Assembly: GCA_013339895.1 (NCBI GenBank)
Contig: JABACO010000024.1
Coordinates: 4,707,298 to 4,771,297 of the forward strand
Direction: 5' to 3'
Length of the DNA: 64,000 nt
DNA from: Ephydatia muelleri
Lineage: Eukaryota > Porifera > Demospongiae > Spongillida > Spongillidae
Shown here: piece after piece, positions 24,205 to 36,900 of the stretch
Position numbering within the stretch: position 1 is the stretch's first letter
How the letters are laid out: each line of letters begins with the position of its first letter
Program-made: the position numbers and the translations under genes
Notes under the pieces: generated by a model
Told to the model about the DNA's origin: nothing
Databases searched by the model: none
Seen by the model: the letters and a program-made list of their open reading frames with translations, nothing else

Positions 24205-24828
24205 CAGTCGTCACACAAGGAGACTCTTAGTACCTCACAAGTGGAGTTTAAGGCACATTAGTTTATGCAACATGTCCTACGGAGGGTTAGTATAATGAAT
24301 GTAGCAACAAACCTTCCCTGTGTCAACCTGTTGTTGTCCATTGTAAGATTCTCTCAAGAGATAGTTTCCTGGAATACAATTCAATATTGGCATTAAAATT
24401 GACAGTTTGCTTTTGAAAAAATCAACACCTATTTCATAACTCTCTGATGTGAATACCTTCTTGTCACATGTGCTATAGTTGCTGGTGCTGTGAAGCTTCC
24501 ACCAACGTGCAGGTGTGTGTGCTTTGCAGTTTACTCATTTATCACTATCTTTTCAGTAGTCACACAGCCTGACAGTACCTGAGCAAGTTAGGTTGTTTTC
24601 TGCATTCACTGAGTGTTGGTGTGTTAGGTGATTTTTCAAAAGCAAACTGTCAAACCATCTCTTGAGAAATCTTTCAATGGACAACAACAGGTTGACACAG
24701 GGGCTACATTGGTCAAGCTGTGAACTCATTACTAACCCTCCGTGGGACATGTTGTATAAACTAACAGCTTACTTGAGGTTGCAATGAATGTGTCTTAAAC
24801 TCCATGTGTCTTGTATGAGCCACGACTG
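24205..24828. mobile_element. 624-bp foldback element with TA target duplication (Tc1/mariner-type MITE)
   Basis: Imperfect inverted arms of more than 200 bp run inward from CAGTCGTCAC.. (24205) and ..CACGACTG (24828), flanked by TA at 24203-24204 and 24829-24830. Shared arm blocks include GGAGGGTTAGTA and CAACCTGTTGTTGTCCATTG. No transposase is present. A TA duplication with CAG ends fits Tc1/mariner mobilisation. Confidence 0.8.
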
Positions 24829-24830
24829 TA

Positions 24831-25460
24831 CAGGACAATAAGACATATATATGTACGAACCGAAATATTGACACGATTGCATTGAACACGACCTCAACAA
24901 GGACCTTGTATGTTCCAGCTATATGCCCTGCCATATGTAACTACAATTTTAGCTTAGACGTACTATATTTTTCTATCCTTAATGTGAATAACATGGCACA
25001 ACTCTGTACCGCATGCAAAATACCGCGATCGTGTACCTTCAAAGATCGGAAACACTAGACTACTGCCCATTTTCTAGGGGGGAAAACCACGCGTGGATAA
25101 ATGGTGGAGGTGTAGGAGCCAATTTACTAAGTGCGGCCTGCTGAAATGACGGCACTACACACAGTGGCGGTCCGCGGATCTACCATGGTTCACCCGTACC
25201 TGTATGCCCGAGACCCCTCCCCCCCTCCCCCCTATAGTTTAATAACGTATTTTATTTCATTAATAGGCGATTGACTACTAGGATCCAGCGAGGGCTATTA
25301 ATTAATAGTCCTTGACATAACATTAACAGCGAAGGAAAGATACTTCCTACCCATGCAGGTATATTGTATGAGAGATAGCCACATAGCCATGGAGATTTGT
25401 TTAGTTAACTGTATCATTACTTGCCGAGATAGCTTGACCCATAGCGTCGTAATATAGGGC
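24831..25460. other. no gene seen
   Basis: No supported coding or RNA feature; short C-rich and AT-rich patches only. Confidence 0.5.
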
Positions 25461-25527
25461 TAGTCTCGTCCCCTAGCGGTGATGTAATCCATCCGCTGCT
25501 GTGTATGACGGTCTGGGAACGAGACTA
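25461..25527. mobile_element. 67-bp foldback element of the TAGTCTCG family
   Basis: Ends TAGTCTCGTCCCC and GGGAACGAGACTA, flanked by ATATAGGGC (25452-25460) and AAATAGGGC (25528-25536), which agree at eight of nine positions. Related to 9718-9776 and 45368-45670. Confidence 0.7.
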
Positions 25528-25595
25528 AAATAGGGCTACATTTTGGTCCAGTACCACTAGCTGTTGACTAGATCTCTACATAGAGAGCATTTCTA

Positions 25596-26060
25596 ATGCC
25601 ACCAAAAAGGAGCTGCTCTCGCTCATTGGCAAGCTTTTCCTTTGCAGCTAGGGTGGTGCCAGCAGTGAGGCTCTTCCTCCGCCGCCTGATCGATCTCTCC
25701 ACCACAGTCGGAAAGCTTCACCATCATGTCAGCCTTAATGCCGAGTCAAGAGCTGACATTAGGTGGTGGGACAGCTTCCTTCCTTCCTGGAATGGTGTCA
25801 CCATGTTCCTGGACCAAGCGGCCAACTCTCTTCAGCTCTTCACTGATGCTTCAGGCTCCCTAGGTTTTTGGTGCTTACTTCAATGGGGCTTGGTTCCTGG
25901 GTGACTGGCAGCCACACCAACGCGCCTCCCACTCCGTTCCATACAATGGCAGGAACTGTTTGCCATCGTGGCTGCTGCTTCCTGCACCACTTCCCTTGGG
26001 TACAAGAGTCCTGCTTCCAGAAACCCGATGCTGAGACTTGCCATCCGGGGTGTCCAACTG
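25596..26060 (+). pseudogene. DIRS-like retroelement fragment (RNase H region)
   Basis: About 100 open residues contain SFAARVVPAVRLFLRRLID, LHHHVSLNAESRADIRWW and LQLFTDASGSLGFW. The first two are connection-region motifs and TDASGS is the start of an RNase H fold, as in DIRS-group reverse transcriptases. Similarity continues past a frameshift near 25880 in another frame (PHQRAS..PFHTMA.. region) and fades by about 26060. Only this fragment remains; no tyrosine recombinase or flanking repeats were seen. Confidence 0.6.
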
Positions 26061-26616
26061 ACTCTGGAAGTGCTGGGTCACATAATAGATTAAGGGATTG
26101 GAAACGGGTCACGTGAGCCATACATTTTACGGTACAAGGCTATGCGCCGTCAATATTATAATGGATAGCACCTTTTGAGTTTGGCGGGACAATGTCTTAT
26201 AGCTGGTTGTGGTGAAATCCGTATCATGTACAGGGGCGGATCCAGGATTTGGGGGAAGGGGGGTCTGATAAATATATTCACAACTGGGGGGAGGGTTTTG
26301 GGGGAGCGCTGATAGCTCTCCCATACATGTATACATAACGATTACTAGAGCCTGCATGGATAGCGACGAGAAAACTGTTCATTCTTCACAATGCTATGGT
26401 TCCTACTGCTCAGCAATTAAATTCGTGACGCAAAGCTTTTGTGAATTTGTGACCGAAGCGTGCACGTGGCCAGCTACATGTCGGTCTATAAACGACTCAT
26501 GTATGTTTTACTATAATATTAGCATTGTTAGTTTATTTAGCTCTATAGCTATCTGTTTTCTGAGGAAAAGAATCTGAGATCCATCCCATTCACGTCTTTT
26601 GATCGCTTACCTCAAT

Positions 26617-28135
26617 CAGAGATAATATATAGAGGGATTGGCAACGAGTTCACTTAACGCTAATTAACGCGTGCCATCCGCACGTGAATCCATAGAAATT
26701 TCCTGTTCCCTATGCAGCCTTGTACAGGCACTTTGAGTATGAAAAGCTAGACATAAGTCCACTGATCTGACAACCAGTTTTGCTTTATTCCTCAATCAAC
26801 TATAATCCTATAGGAATGGATTGGCATTGACCTTTGGGTGATATGTAATCCTTGCTAACTTACAAGTTACAAAAGTCATATTTATATCCTGTAGGCTTCA
26901 CGACCATACAGCACTAATTGCATTGATACAGAGCCTCCATAATTTGGCGCACTGTGAACCTTACTAACACGTAATGGCCTGTTCCAGTAAAAGAAGTGGG
27001 GTGTTTGGGCATGTGGAGGTGTTGGGGGGTGGGGGGGTTGCTAATTTGGCGGTATTTATAGTTACAGTAAAGAGTGAGAAGAGGGAAGATGAGAGTCACA
27101 GGACTGTTTTTCCTTTTGTGCAGTTATGCATTATCCAAATTCCACTCGATCCAGACCCCCTTCACAGTGCACCAGCTCCTGAACCCATTCCATTACATCA
27201 CAACTGCTCCTGTTGAATCCCTTTGTCCCCCCCCCCCCACACACACACACTCTTCCAAGCAACAATAAATCCCATCCCCTCACCAAAGATGACAAATGGG
27301 ATTGTGTAGGGGGTATTTTAAGGTTACATTCGAGATGGGTGTGAGGAGTAGAGTAGGATCGTTTGAAACCAATTGGACTTTTAAGCAGTAGTGGTTGCAT
27401 GCTAAACTTTTATACACATTCAAGAAGGGAACACACTCTTGTCAACGGTAATAAAAGCTGGATAGAGCAGGCTAGTGGTAGTACTCAACGATCAAGAAAC
27501 AGACTATTCTCGCGAGGCTGTCGGCGCTCGCCGTTCTTTTGCGAATAAATTCACCTTCCCTTCGAAAAAATGCAGGTTGTCAACCAAACGCGTGGTGCCC
27601 ATCACTATACTTGGACGCTAAAATGTAAGGAATGTGCTACAAGCCAGTATAGGTTTTATAGTACTAGCCTGCTTAGCAATGACTACACTGTCCCACAAGA
27701 TTTGCATACTCGATATGTTATACGGGTGGTTCTGAGCGCGTTATTGGCAAAACAAGAATGGCACGCTAAAATACAACCATTTTTAAGATGGGGTAACGGA
27801 TTTCAGAAAGAACAACCCGTCGATTCACTAGATACTGTCCCACAAAAAAGAGCGCACCCAACATTGGAAATTTTCGCTCAACTTGGACAAAAATAAAATG
27901 ACGCGGAGAACTCTCGATCCTGAAAAACTTGTTAAAATACACATATACAATAACCTGCTTGCGTACTACAGTGAAACGTGCTTATCCATCTTTGTTCCAA
28001 AACGCCAGCGAATTTTCGTACCCCTTTCACACTTCGATGTACGTGTGATTCACAGCAGGTCGGATGGCACACATAAAATTGCAAATATCTATGGCTCACG
28101 TGACGCGTTGCCAATCCCTCTATATATTATCTCTG
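26617..28135. mobile_element. 1,519-bp inverted-repeat transposon nested in the CAGGGGCGGAT element
   Basis: Left end CAGAGATAATATATAGAGGG with ATTGGCAACG next; the right end is its exact complement, finishing ..ATATATTATCTCTG at 28135. Both sides carry the 7-bp duplication CCTCAAT (26610-26616 and 28136-28142). The inverted match is about 30 bp. Inside is a 108-residue plus-strand frame (27570-27896) that may be its own gene. The 7-bp duplication and CAG end do not by themselves assign a superfamily. Confidence 0.8.
27570..27896 (+). CDS. 108-residue orphan frame inside the nested transposon
   Basis: Opens MQVVNQTRGAHHYTWTL, carries CKECATSQYRF and a central hydrophobic helix-like stretch (RYVIRVVLSALLAKQEW), and ends in a basic tail closing with LEIFAQLGQK. 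I do not recognise it. It occupies the right third of the 26617-28135 element, and another open stretch in a different frame follows (to 28218). It could be a small element-encoded protein, a fragment of a captured host gene, or chance. Confidence 0.35.
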   Translation: MQVVNQTRGAHHYTWTLKCKECATSQYRFYSTSLLSNDYTVPQDLHTRYVIRVVLSALLAKQEWHAKIQPFLRWGNGFQKEQPVDSLDTVPQKRAHPTLEIFAQLGQK

Positions 28136-28344
28136 CCTCAATTCCTGCTCACACGCACCATTCGATCGATCGCGCGATTAAATATTTCGTTAATACGCAT
28201 GTACGAGGATGTGATTAGATCGATATAGACCCACTTGGCTAGAACGATGTGCAATCTTGCAAATCCAGGAATGGTAACATGCATAGATTACAGTATGCAT
28301 TACGTCATTCTTCATATAGGAAAGGGGGGGTCCAGACCCCCTGG

Positions 28345-28345
<1 letters not shown>

Positions 28346-28382
<37 letters not shown>
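28346..28382. repeat. 37-base C homopolymer
   Basis: Uninterrupted C-run, part of the right end of the 26231-28396 transposon. Confidence 0.9.
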
Positions 28383-28386
<4 letters not shown>

Positions 28387-28654
28387 TCCGCCCCTGATGT
28401 AGAGTCTCGAATGTATTCCACCCAATTCATGAAAGGTAAGGTTTGTCTAGAAACGTGCTTGAAGCTCTAGTGAACGAATCTTCGGGTTTTTTTTATTTTA
28501 TAAAAACTGAGAAATGAAGCTATGTGAATCCTTTCTGGGCGTGCAAAAACTGTTCTGTACGTTTTTTGACCTTGATATTTTGTAAATAATCTGGATAGGT
28601 TTGGCCCTTTCCCTAGCTTTGAAAACATAAAGTGGCACGAAACAGCGTTTTAGG

Positions 28655-29150
28655 CATACAGTCAGTTCTGGGCGTATAACTCCTTTTGTAAATAGTGTTA
28701 ACGCGGTTTGAAGGTTTCATCATCTAGTGCACTCATTTTGCGATAGAACTGAGCTATGGACTAAGCCAGGGAGTGTTGGTATGAAGTTATAAAACGTTCG
28801 CTTTACATCGACTATCGCGTCAATCATTAAGGACACGGCACGAATAGACTAGGCCGTACTGGCAGTTCTGGGCGTATAGCTACTTTTGTATATAGTATTA
28901 GCGGGGTTTGAAGGTTTCATCCTCTAGTGCACTCATTTTGCGACAGAACTGGGCTATGCACTAAGCCAGGGAGTGTTGGTATGAGGTTATAAAAAATTGG
29001 CTTTACATCGACTATCGCGTCAATCATTTGCATGGGACACGGCACGAATAGAGTAAGACTGCTGTCATTTCTGGGCCTGTGGCTACTTTTGTAAATAGTA
29101 TTGACGGGGTTTGAAGGTTTCATTCTTTACTGCTACTCATTTTGCAGATG
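28655..29150. repeat. about 200-bp tandem repeat, 2.5 copies
   Basis: The unit beginning CAGTTCTGGGCGTATA recurs with a period of about 200 bp (starts near 28662, 28862 and 29063). Shared blocks include GGTTTGAAGGTTTCATC and TTACATCGACTATCGCGTCA. No coding frame survives across copies. It may be the start of a dispersed satellite. Confidence 0.85.
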
Positions 29151-29292
29151 AATAGCCAGAGATAATAATATAGATTATCTCTGGAATAGCTACGGACACA
29201 GACTGCTTCCAGACTCAATAACTACTACAATAACCTATCTTCCGCGAGATGGAGCTGTTAATTGGCGTGCACGTGATCCGTTTCCAATCCCT

Positions 29293-30938
29293 GTCTAAAT
29301 AATCTATGGTCACATGGTGCAGAGGTTGGAGACAGACCCCCTGCAAAAACACGATCGTCAGACTCAGATGCTCAGGGCAACCTTTACCCTTGGGTTCTTT
29401 GGTATTGCAATCTCAGTAGAGGAGGCAACTCTGATAACTAGATGACGATAGCTCTTTTTCTGCTCTCCGCATAGCTTGCAACGGCCCATGATGCTATGAA
29501 TTTACTTCCTTATTCGATTTTAAAGTCATGCTGCATCATTGCGACGTATTATATAATCACTGGACAGAATTGATTTGTGAAAAATTGGGTCTTGGTACGA
29601 GACTATTCCACCCCAGCATTTCGAAAAGTTTATCTGCATGACAGCATCGTGTATAATTATAAACACAACGTATATTCGGCATTGTTAGGAGCATGTGCTC
29701 GACGCTTTGTGCGTAAATTAGACTTAGAAACGAGTTCAACTGTAAGTTAATTGTATGATGCTGTACCGTGTGCGTGTATGAGTGGTCGGTGTGGGCTATG
29801 GCTATATAATGCAACGGTGCGCGTGCTATTCGTACTTGTCTTTGCTCGCGCAATCCAACACAGCCCCAGACGCCGATCGTGGATTTGTACTCCCTGGCTA
29901 TGCAGAATGGTGACCCTGATCCACCCCTGATATGAGGTCACCTTTTTAAAAATTGATTTCGACCCCCTCTTCAATTAAAGGCTGCACACGCCCATGGCTA
30001 CCGCCATAAAATTTTTAATGCAAGCGGCGCATTACAGGCCAGCTCCAGTGAATAATGAGATGTCTTTTCGACTTGAGACTAGATACACAGCCATTATGTA
30101 TGTCACGGAGTATGTGACATCGTGTTGATGCATGGTGAAATCGAATATTGCCGGTTACACAGTCCGCCCTTCGTAGCAAGTGTTTTCTGCGGTGTAGTGG
30201 TCTATGTTTATCAATCGCGTGTGTAAATAGTGTGACTAATTGCTCGTTGATAGTTATTGTCCAAACTGCTGTGCCATGCAGTCACCGTAACCACAACGTA
30301 TTTGCATACCTTGATGCCCGCTCTTACAGTACCTACATTATAAACCAGAGAATTGCCTGTCATCAAGCTGAGCTATCTAGCTAGGGCTTTATCTCCTGCA
30401 TCATTTGGTTTGATGCTCAGCTCATCAACCGAGTCAAAACTCAAACCTATATGTTGATCTTGATGAAGTCTGAAACATTACGGCTATAGTTCGTTTTCTT
30501 AAACTTAGTCGCACCTGGTGGATCATTTTCAAGAAGGCAGTTAACTAAGTAGGGCTAGCTGCTGACGAGGTTTTTATTTTTAAAAAGATGTATCCCGCAA
30601 CAAACCCGGGCTTGAGGCGCTCATTTGTCAAATTTTCTGAGAGTCTGCCGCATCTTCTGCACAATGATTCTTGTGCAACGAATCTTTGAATTGGATCTCA
30701 CTGTGTGAAGTTCAATGAATTGTATAAAATTAGAACGCAATTATTTTTATGTCTCCTGGAAAGTGCAAAATGACAGTTTTCATTATGACTCTGAATTTGT
30801 GACCCTTCCTCTGTGCCATTCAACTGGATTCATTTGTATTCTTTTGTTTTAAGCAAACATGACATGTCTGCTTGTCAGCCAGTAAAAGTATATATATATT
30901 TTTGTCTTCATTTCAGAACAGTTGGTTCAACATTATAA
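29293..30938. other. no gene seen
   Basis: Only short chance frames. A single TACGAGACTA end near 29596 resembles one arm of the TAGTCTCG foldback family without a partner. Confidence 0.5.
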
Positions 30939-33900
30939 ATGGGAAATTCAATTGGAGATTCTGGTCAAAGGCTTCTTGGCGACGAGGTTTGCGATGGGTT
31001 TTTTAACTACAGTTAGATGTGCATGTTTCTCAACAGTTGCAATTAATTAAGTACATATACGAGTGTGCATGTTGGGTTATGTTATAGCTATTTCATGCAA
31101 TTGTAGACGCATGGCTTAAGCAGCTGAATTGCATGCCATATTATCATGTATGAACGTGAATGTTTTTTGTAACAAGGAAAATTGTTTTGTTGTTAGTACT
31201 GTATTTGGGCAATTGATTGAGCTTCTGTGCTGTGTCATTCTTAGCATCTCTATGTAACATAAGATTATGACACTGTTGTAGACGAATACTTGCCATCAAT
31301 ATCTGCCGCTGCCACCATGTAATTTGAGATTATAATGAATCTCCAACCAGCACGAGAACCAGTATAATATGACGGGAATGTCCATGGAGTGGGTTATGTC
31401 GTCTCTACAATTGTCAATGTGATACACTATAGTTGGAAGCATAGCCAAAATGATTGTACCATATTCCAGAAATTCCTTGTCATTAAATTTGGGCTGGAAA
31501 ATGTATATGTTTACTACAGGATCAATATGCATTAAAAAATATATATATTTCAAACCAACCAAGACGTTATCTATCAACCTTCATGAATCATTGTCATCAG
31601 TTAATGATTATTCCCTCAATCATTGTATAATGGGTATGTGAAATATTGTTGCATGAACCTGTTCAATATGCACATGCACATATAGCTTGCTCAATATACA
31701 TTCTTAATTGAGACTAGGACATTATTTTATTGAACAACCTAGCGTCCAGCCACAAACAGCATGTGACCTGAAGATTAACAGATTAATATCATAAAATTAC
31801 TAAACTTTTCACGGTTTCATGTCGATTGTAGGACTTCAAATGTAGCACTTATGTGCCTATACCAGTATTCTGAATGTGACTAAATCAGATAGAGTATTTA
31901 ATGTTTTGAAGTGTTGCACTTACTCTCATCCATTGACACCTGTACAATACAACAGTTCTTTTGCCTCAAAGAATAACAACATGGCAGAGGTTTTTATGAA
32001 GTACAGTTTAATAAGTACGCTCGAGGTATAATAGAATGATAGCTTGTTTTATATTATTGTATTATCATTATCCTGCCCATTTGAAGTCGACTGTGTGCAG
32101 TAGTGAAGATTTCCTTCCCTTCTGTGAACAGTTTAGTTATATATCAGTATCCCATATGTGCGCAAAAGCACTGCATTACATTTCTTTATAATGTATCCTC
32201 TTTTTGTGTCACCATAATATAACAAAGGGTGTACATCAGGTTGGTTTCAAGGCTGTGCTGCAATTTTTGTTGAACAGCTGCACACAGTTAAGTGATTATA
32301 CCTCAATGGCTTCTAACCACAAAAAATAATTCAGCCAGAATGGAAATGATGTGTATAGCAGCGCGGTCGTTAATCAGTTAAGCAAAATCCATTCACTAAT
32401 TTTAATTAGCTAAGCTTAATAATAAGATATTGTTAGGGTCTTTGAAGCTTGATTACTTGGTTATAACTTAGTTGGGTTTATGAATTGGAATATTTATACA
32501 TGTAGTTGAAAGGATTCCTACTTATTTAAATATCACATTTAACTACTGTACTTGACTTTTATTAATTAATGACACTTAGTATCATAAGTAGGGAATTCAG
32601 CTAAATCGTAATATGAAGTTATACTCTAACTTCTAAGTTGTACTCATTCTTTTGGCACCCTGTTTGCATACACAGACTACTTGGGAGTGGCTATACAATA
32701 ATCACACATGATATCCATATGGCCTATACATCTCCATTGTGTGTATATTTCCTTATTTGTATTCTGTAGGTCAAGCTTTATGACATGTGTAGGAAAAAAC
32801 CTACAACAGATGCAGATAGGTGTACCATTCTGCAAGAACTGAAGGATATACTGAAGGTGAGGTAAAAATGCTATTGTACCATAGTGATCTGTGGATATGT
32901 ATATGGGTCATAGGAGAGACGTCCCCTTAAAGTCCAATTGATGGCCTGCTGATTGCTCCAGTTGGGGAATGAGTTGCTAAAGTAGACAACCACCAGGACA
33001 TAGCTTTTCTCGTTGAGCTCAAACAGGTCTGTACCAATTATCTGCCACGGGTACTTGGAACGTTGTCATACGATCATTGATTCTTTGTGGCAACTGTGTT
33101 CTGGTTGTAGGTGTGGCAACACTGTACTCCAGACCACTACACTGATTGTATAGTACAATGCCTGCACCACTGAATACCAGGGAATCTCCGGTGAATGCTC
33201 CACAAAGTTTAACTCTAGAGTGCTCCTTGAACTAGAATACAGCTTTCATACAACAACAATCACTTGTTAATGGTCAGATGTGCTCTGTTATACTACTAGT
33301 AGCCTGCCAATTTTCTGTTGATGTTTGGCTTCTCTGGCCACCTGAATTAGCAATGCTTCATAAACTGGGTCATTAGCCGGGGCTGTACAATACTTTGCTC
33401 CATAGCTAGTAACCATGACATCATCATCAGCAAACTCATTCACATCCTTTTAACTCAGTGTTTCAAAGTGGTTGCAAATATTAGTGGCGTATGTATTGCC
33501 ATTTGTTAATCTTTGTACAAGGTCCATAGACAATAGATTGTGGTCTGAAGTAATAAGACTGAAGCAATTATTTTGGACTCAGTAGCCCATGTACCTAATA
33601 ACTGCATCCTTGACTGCTCTGTACTCAGTCCACCAAGCAACTGCTAGATCCTGCTTAGTACATATTCTCCTTCTTGCACATGCAGCAAAGTTTCCTGTTA
33701 AAATAATAGTACATACCTGTAAAACATGGTTGAAATGCAAATTTGCTATATCAAAATCTTCATCATCCTTATTAGCTTCATATTTATGCGTGCAAGCTCC
33801 ACATCTCCACAATCGAAATGAAGTCAATCCCCACATGAAACCACTGTGAATGAATAGGGACTGGATGCAGCACAGGTTGAGAGGAAAGTGGCTTCCTACT

Positions 33901-36900
33901 TGATCTTTGGCATACATCACAAGCAGCGATCTGTGTAGTGCATTAAGTGGTAATGTTAAAATTAACAAATTGTATATCCCATTTAATACACGTGCATGCA
34001 TCCATGATCAAAAATGTACCATGCTCTTCACATCCCTCAGCATGCCCTTCCACGTAAACCTTTCTTTTATTCTTGCAACTGTTTTTGCGACATCAAAATG
34101 GCTGGAAGTTACATCCACATGACAAGCTTGTACCACCCGTACTCTGTATATACCTCACAGTAACTTCCTGTACTATAAAGTACAATCTAAGAAAGCTTCG
34201 GGTAATGCTTATTTTCTGTACCTTTTATTCTCCATTCTTAAACGTGTAATAGGCTGCCTTCATTCATTAAGAACCTTTCAGCCTTTTTTTCCTGATTGTC
34301 GTTTTCTCGCATTAGAACATCCCTTTTGATAGCTTTTCTAAACAAAGTAAACGGAGTAAGCATATACGTCGTACACTAAGGCATCTTCTGAACTACTGCC
34401 AGATATAGCCTAGCCTTCACCTCCACCACCTGCTTATAATAGAGCTGACAGAAAGTTTTGGGAATGGATAAAAGGATTCAAAAATGTTTTAGCCTAGGAT
34501 AAAATAACTTCTATTTGGTTTTGACAGTACATCAATCTCAAACAGACTATCAAAATGTATGGTGGAAGGTTTCCAAGCTGTTTGGAGCTCAATAAGGGAA
34601 TTAACAGATGAGTGACTTCATGCCCAATATAGGCATCTTCAGATGATTCACCAATCAATCCCCTGTACTGATTAGCAAGCATCTTCGAAACTAATTCATA
34701 ATCTTACTCCCACTAGAAAACAACTTCTGCCGCCATTGTATACAGTGGCGACAGAAGTTGTTTTCTAGTGGGAGTAAGATTATGAATATATGATGAATGT
34801 GGGTGTGGAAGCTCATGGTAGGGCTTGTTCTGCCACAGCTGCCACTGCGGCTGTACAGCACAACATTACAGATGTCAAACAATTCTTGAGCAAAGAGAAC
34901 AGATTGCCGTAAAGAGTAGGGCACTATTGAGCCTCAAAGAGGGAGGAGAGTGGCCCAGCTCCCCTGCCACCCCCCTGGTACCACACACCTCGAATCAGAT
35001 GTACATGCATGCAAAGAGCATGTAATAGCAATGGTTCTAAACTGCCATATAATCGTACTCCATTGATAATTTTGAATGGTTACATTTAAAGTCACGCTCT
35101 ATGACCGCATTTTCATTTCCCTCCTTTCTCAACAGGATTTCGATGGCGAAGGATTAAAAAAGGCATTTAAAGCTCGCCATAGCATGGTAATGTACTCTTT
35201 GGATGTATGCAACTGTATGCACACATGCAAACCCACATACAAACTCTCAAACATGACTATTTTTGAACTAATTGCTTGTGTTGAATTTTAAGTATTGATG
35301 ATGTGAGTTGTAAGTATTGATGGTGTGAGTTATAAGTATTGATGATGAAGTATGGATGATGTGAATTATAAGGGTTTCCACATTCTCATTGAAACATTTC
35401 TCAATTGGATATAACACAATGTCTTATGATAGTACTTTTTACACTTTCATTTGCAATTAAACCCTGCACATTGTATGACAGGCAGTTTATTTACATGTAT
35501 CTATTTATAGAACTGCTATACTGTTCTGCATATAGCTGCCATGAGCAATAATCTTTGCGCTGTGAATCTTCTGCTGGAGAAATGTATTGAAGCAAAGAGT
35601 ATGAAGCCTATTGAGGCAACTGATTCTGTAAGGCATAGAGCACTACATTAGCATGATAAGTTGAGGCCTCTGACAATCAAGGTTGAACACTATGAAAAAT
35701 TCATTGTTATATGTCATACTGTAGTAAAAAAAGCATTGCACGGAAAAATGTTATAACAAGAAATAAAGTATGGCATGGAGTGCTGAAAGTAAAGGTGAAA
35801 GTTATTGTATGTTGTCACACTCTGTGGTATACCAGTGACTTATTTGCACACAATAGTTACACCCTTTATGAATGGTTTAGATCATAGAAGGTAAAGAAAG
35901 TGTTGATCACAACTAATAGTAGGATGAATTTGCTACACTTGTTATTTTATATGTGCATACATGTTTAGTTACTACAAAGTAAGTGATTATTCTGATGACT
36001 TCACTTCACTAATGCATCAGGAATGTGTAATCCATATTAGTGTACAGTTCATTATATTTGAAAAGTGTGGTTGCAACGGTATGTACCAGGTTCACAGAAT
36101 ATGTGCTACACATCCATTCTCAGTGCACATGAGTTCAAATATTTTCACAACTAGATCTTCACATCTACGAGTGTAACATACATTTCAGTATTGCCCTTGT
36201 ATCTAAGTACAACGGTATTCAAGAATCAGCACCAAACATGGCACTGCATGAATGGTTGCATAAACGATTATGGTTGTTTGAGCATGATATATTTGCATTT
36301 GGCATTCAAGATTTATTCTTTGTGATTAATAAAGGATGTGCATTGTTAAAAATGATGGTGTTCCATCTATCATGTCACAGGGCTTACAAACTGCCTTACA
36401 CAAAGCAAGTAAGGAAGGTCATAAAGACGTTGTAAGAGTTCTGCTACAATATGGAGCAGATGAAACAGCAGAAGACATGGTGAGTTAAATGTGCAATTAC
36501 AGAAAACTAATTTTAGTCTGATTGCCACTTCTCTAACTAGTAACTGTGATTTGGGTTCTGTGATCAGTCGGGGCAAAGTGTTTATCCACAACATTCTAAA
36601 TAGGAATTGTAGATGGTGCCACCAGTTGTTAACTTAAACTTTATGTAATCCATCATATCATAGATTTAGATTTTGATGTATGAAGGGTTGGGATTGACCG
36701 TAGGCCGTATTGACCATATCTCAGATGTATAACTGGTTACACATGCATGCATGTGGGATCCTTTCCACAAAAAGGGACTTACCGCATGTTTTTTCAAGAT
36801 TTCACACTATTTTGGTATTTTAGAAGTCTGAAATGTCCTCTACACATTGTTTCTTATGCACTGAGAATTGGAGTAGTTGTAAGTCTCGGAAATTTTAATT

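Larger units (their letters stand above)
26231..28396. mobile_element. CAGGGGCGGAT-ended transposon carrying a nested insertion
   Basis: Inverted ends CAGGGGCGGAT (26231-26241) and ATCCGCCCCTG (28386-28396), flanked by identical ATGTA (26226-26230 and 28397-28401). Without the inner element at 26617-28135 and one copy of its duplication the element would be about 640 bp, so it was a short non-autonomous element before being interrupted. The right end carries the 37-base C-run 28346-28382. Related ends appear near 51750 (CAGGGCGAATCCAGGATTT). The superfamily is not settled. Confidence 0.75.
26093..29292. repeat. outer inverted pair, AGGGATTGGAAACGGxTCACGTG
   Basis: AGGGATTGGAAACGGGTCACGTG at 26093-26115 is matched in inverse orientation by CACGTGATCCGTTTCCAATCCCT ending at 29292. 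The same motif, as AGGGATTGGCAACG, is part of the ends of the inner element at 26617-28135. This may be an older relative of that element enclosing everything between, or two unrelated remnants; I found no target duplication. Confidence 0.4.

Noticed and set aside
33579-34001. 140-residue minus-strand frame in a PARP intron
   Set aside because: No recognisable domain and no splice context; it may be retroelement debris, but I cannot support a call.
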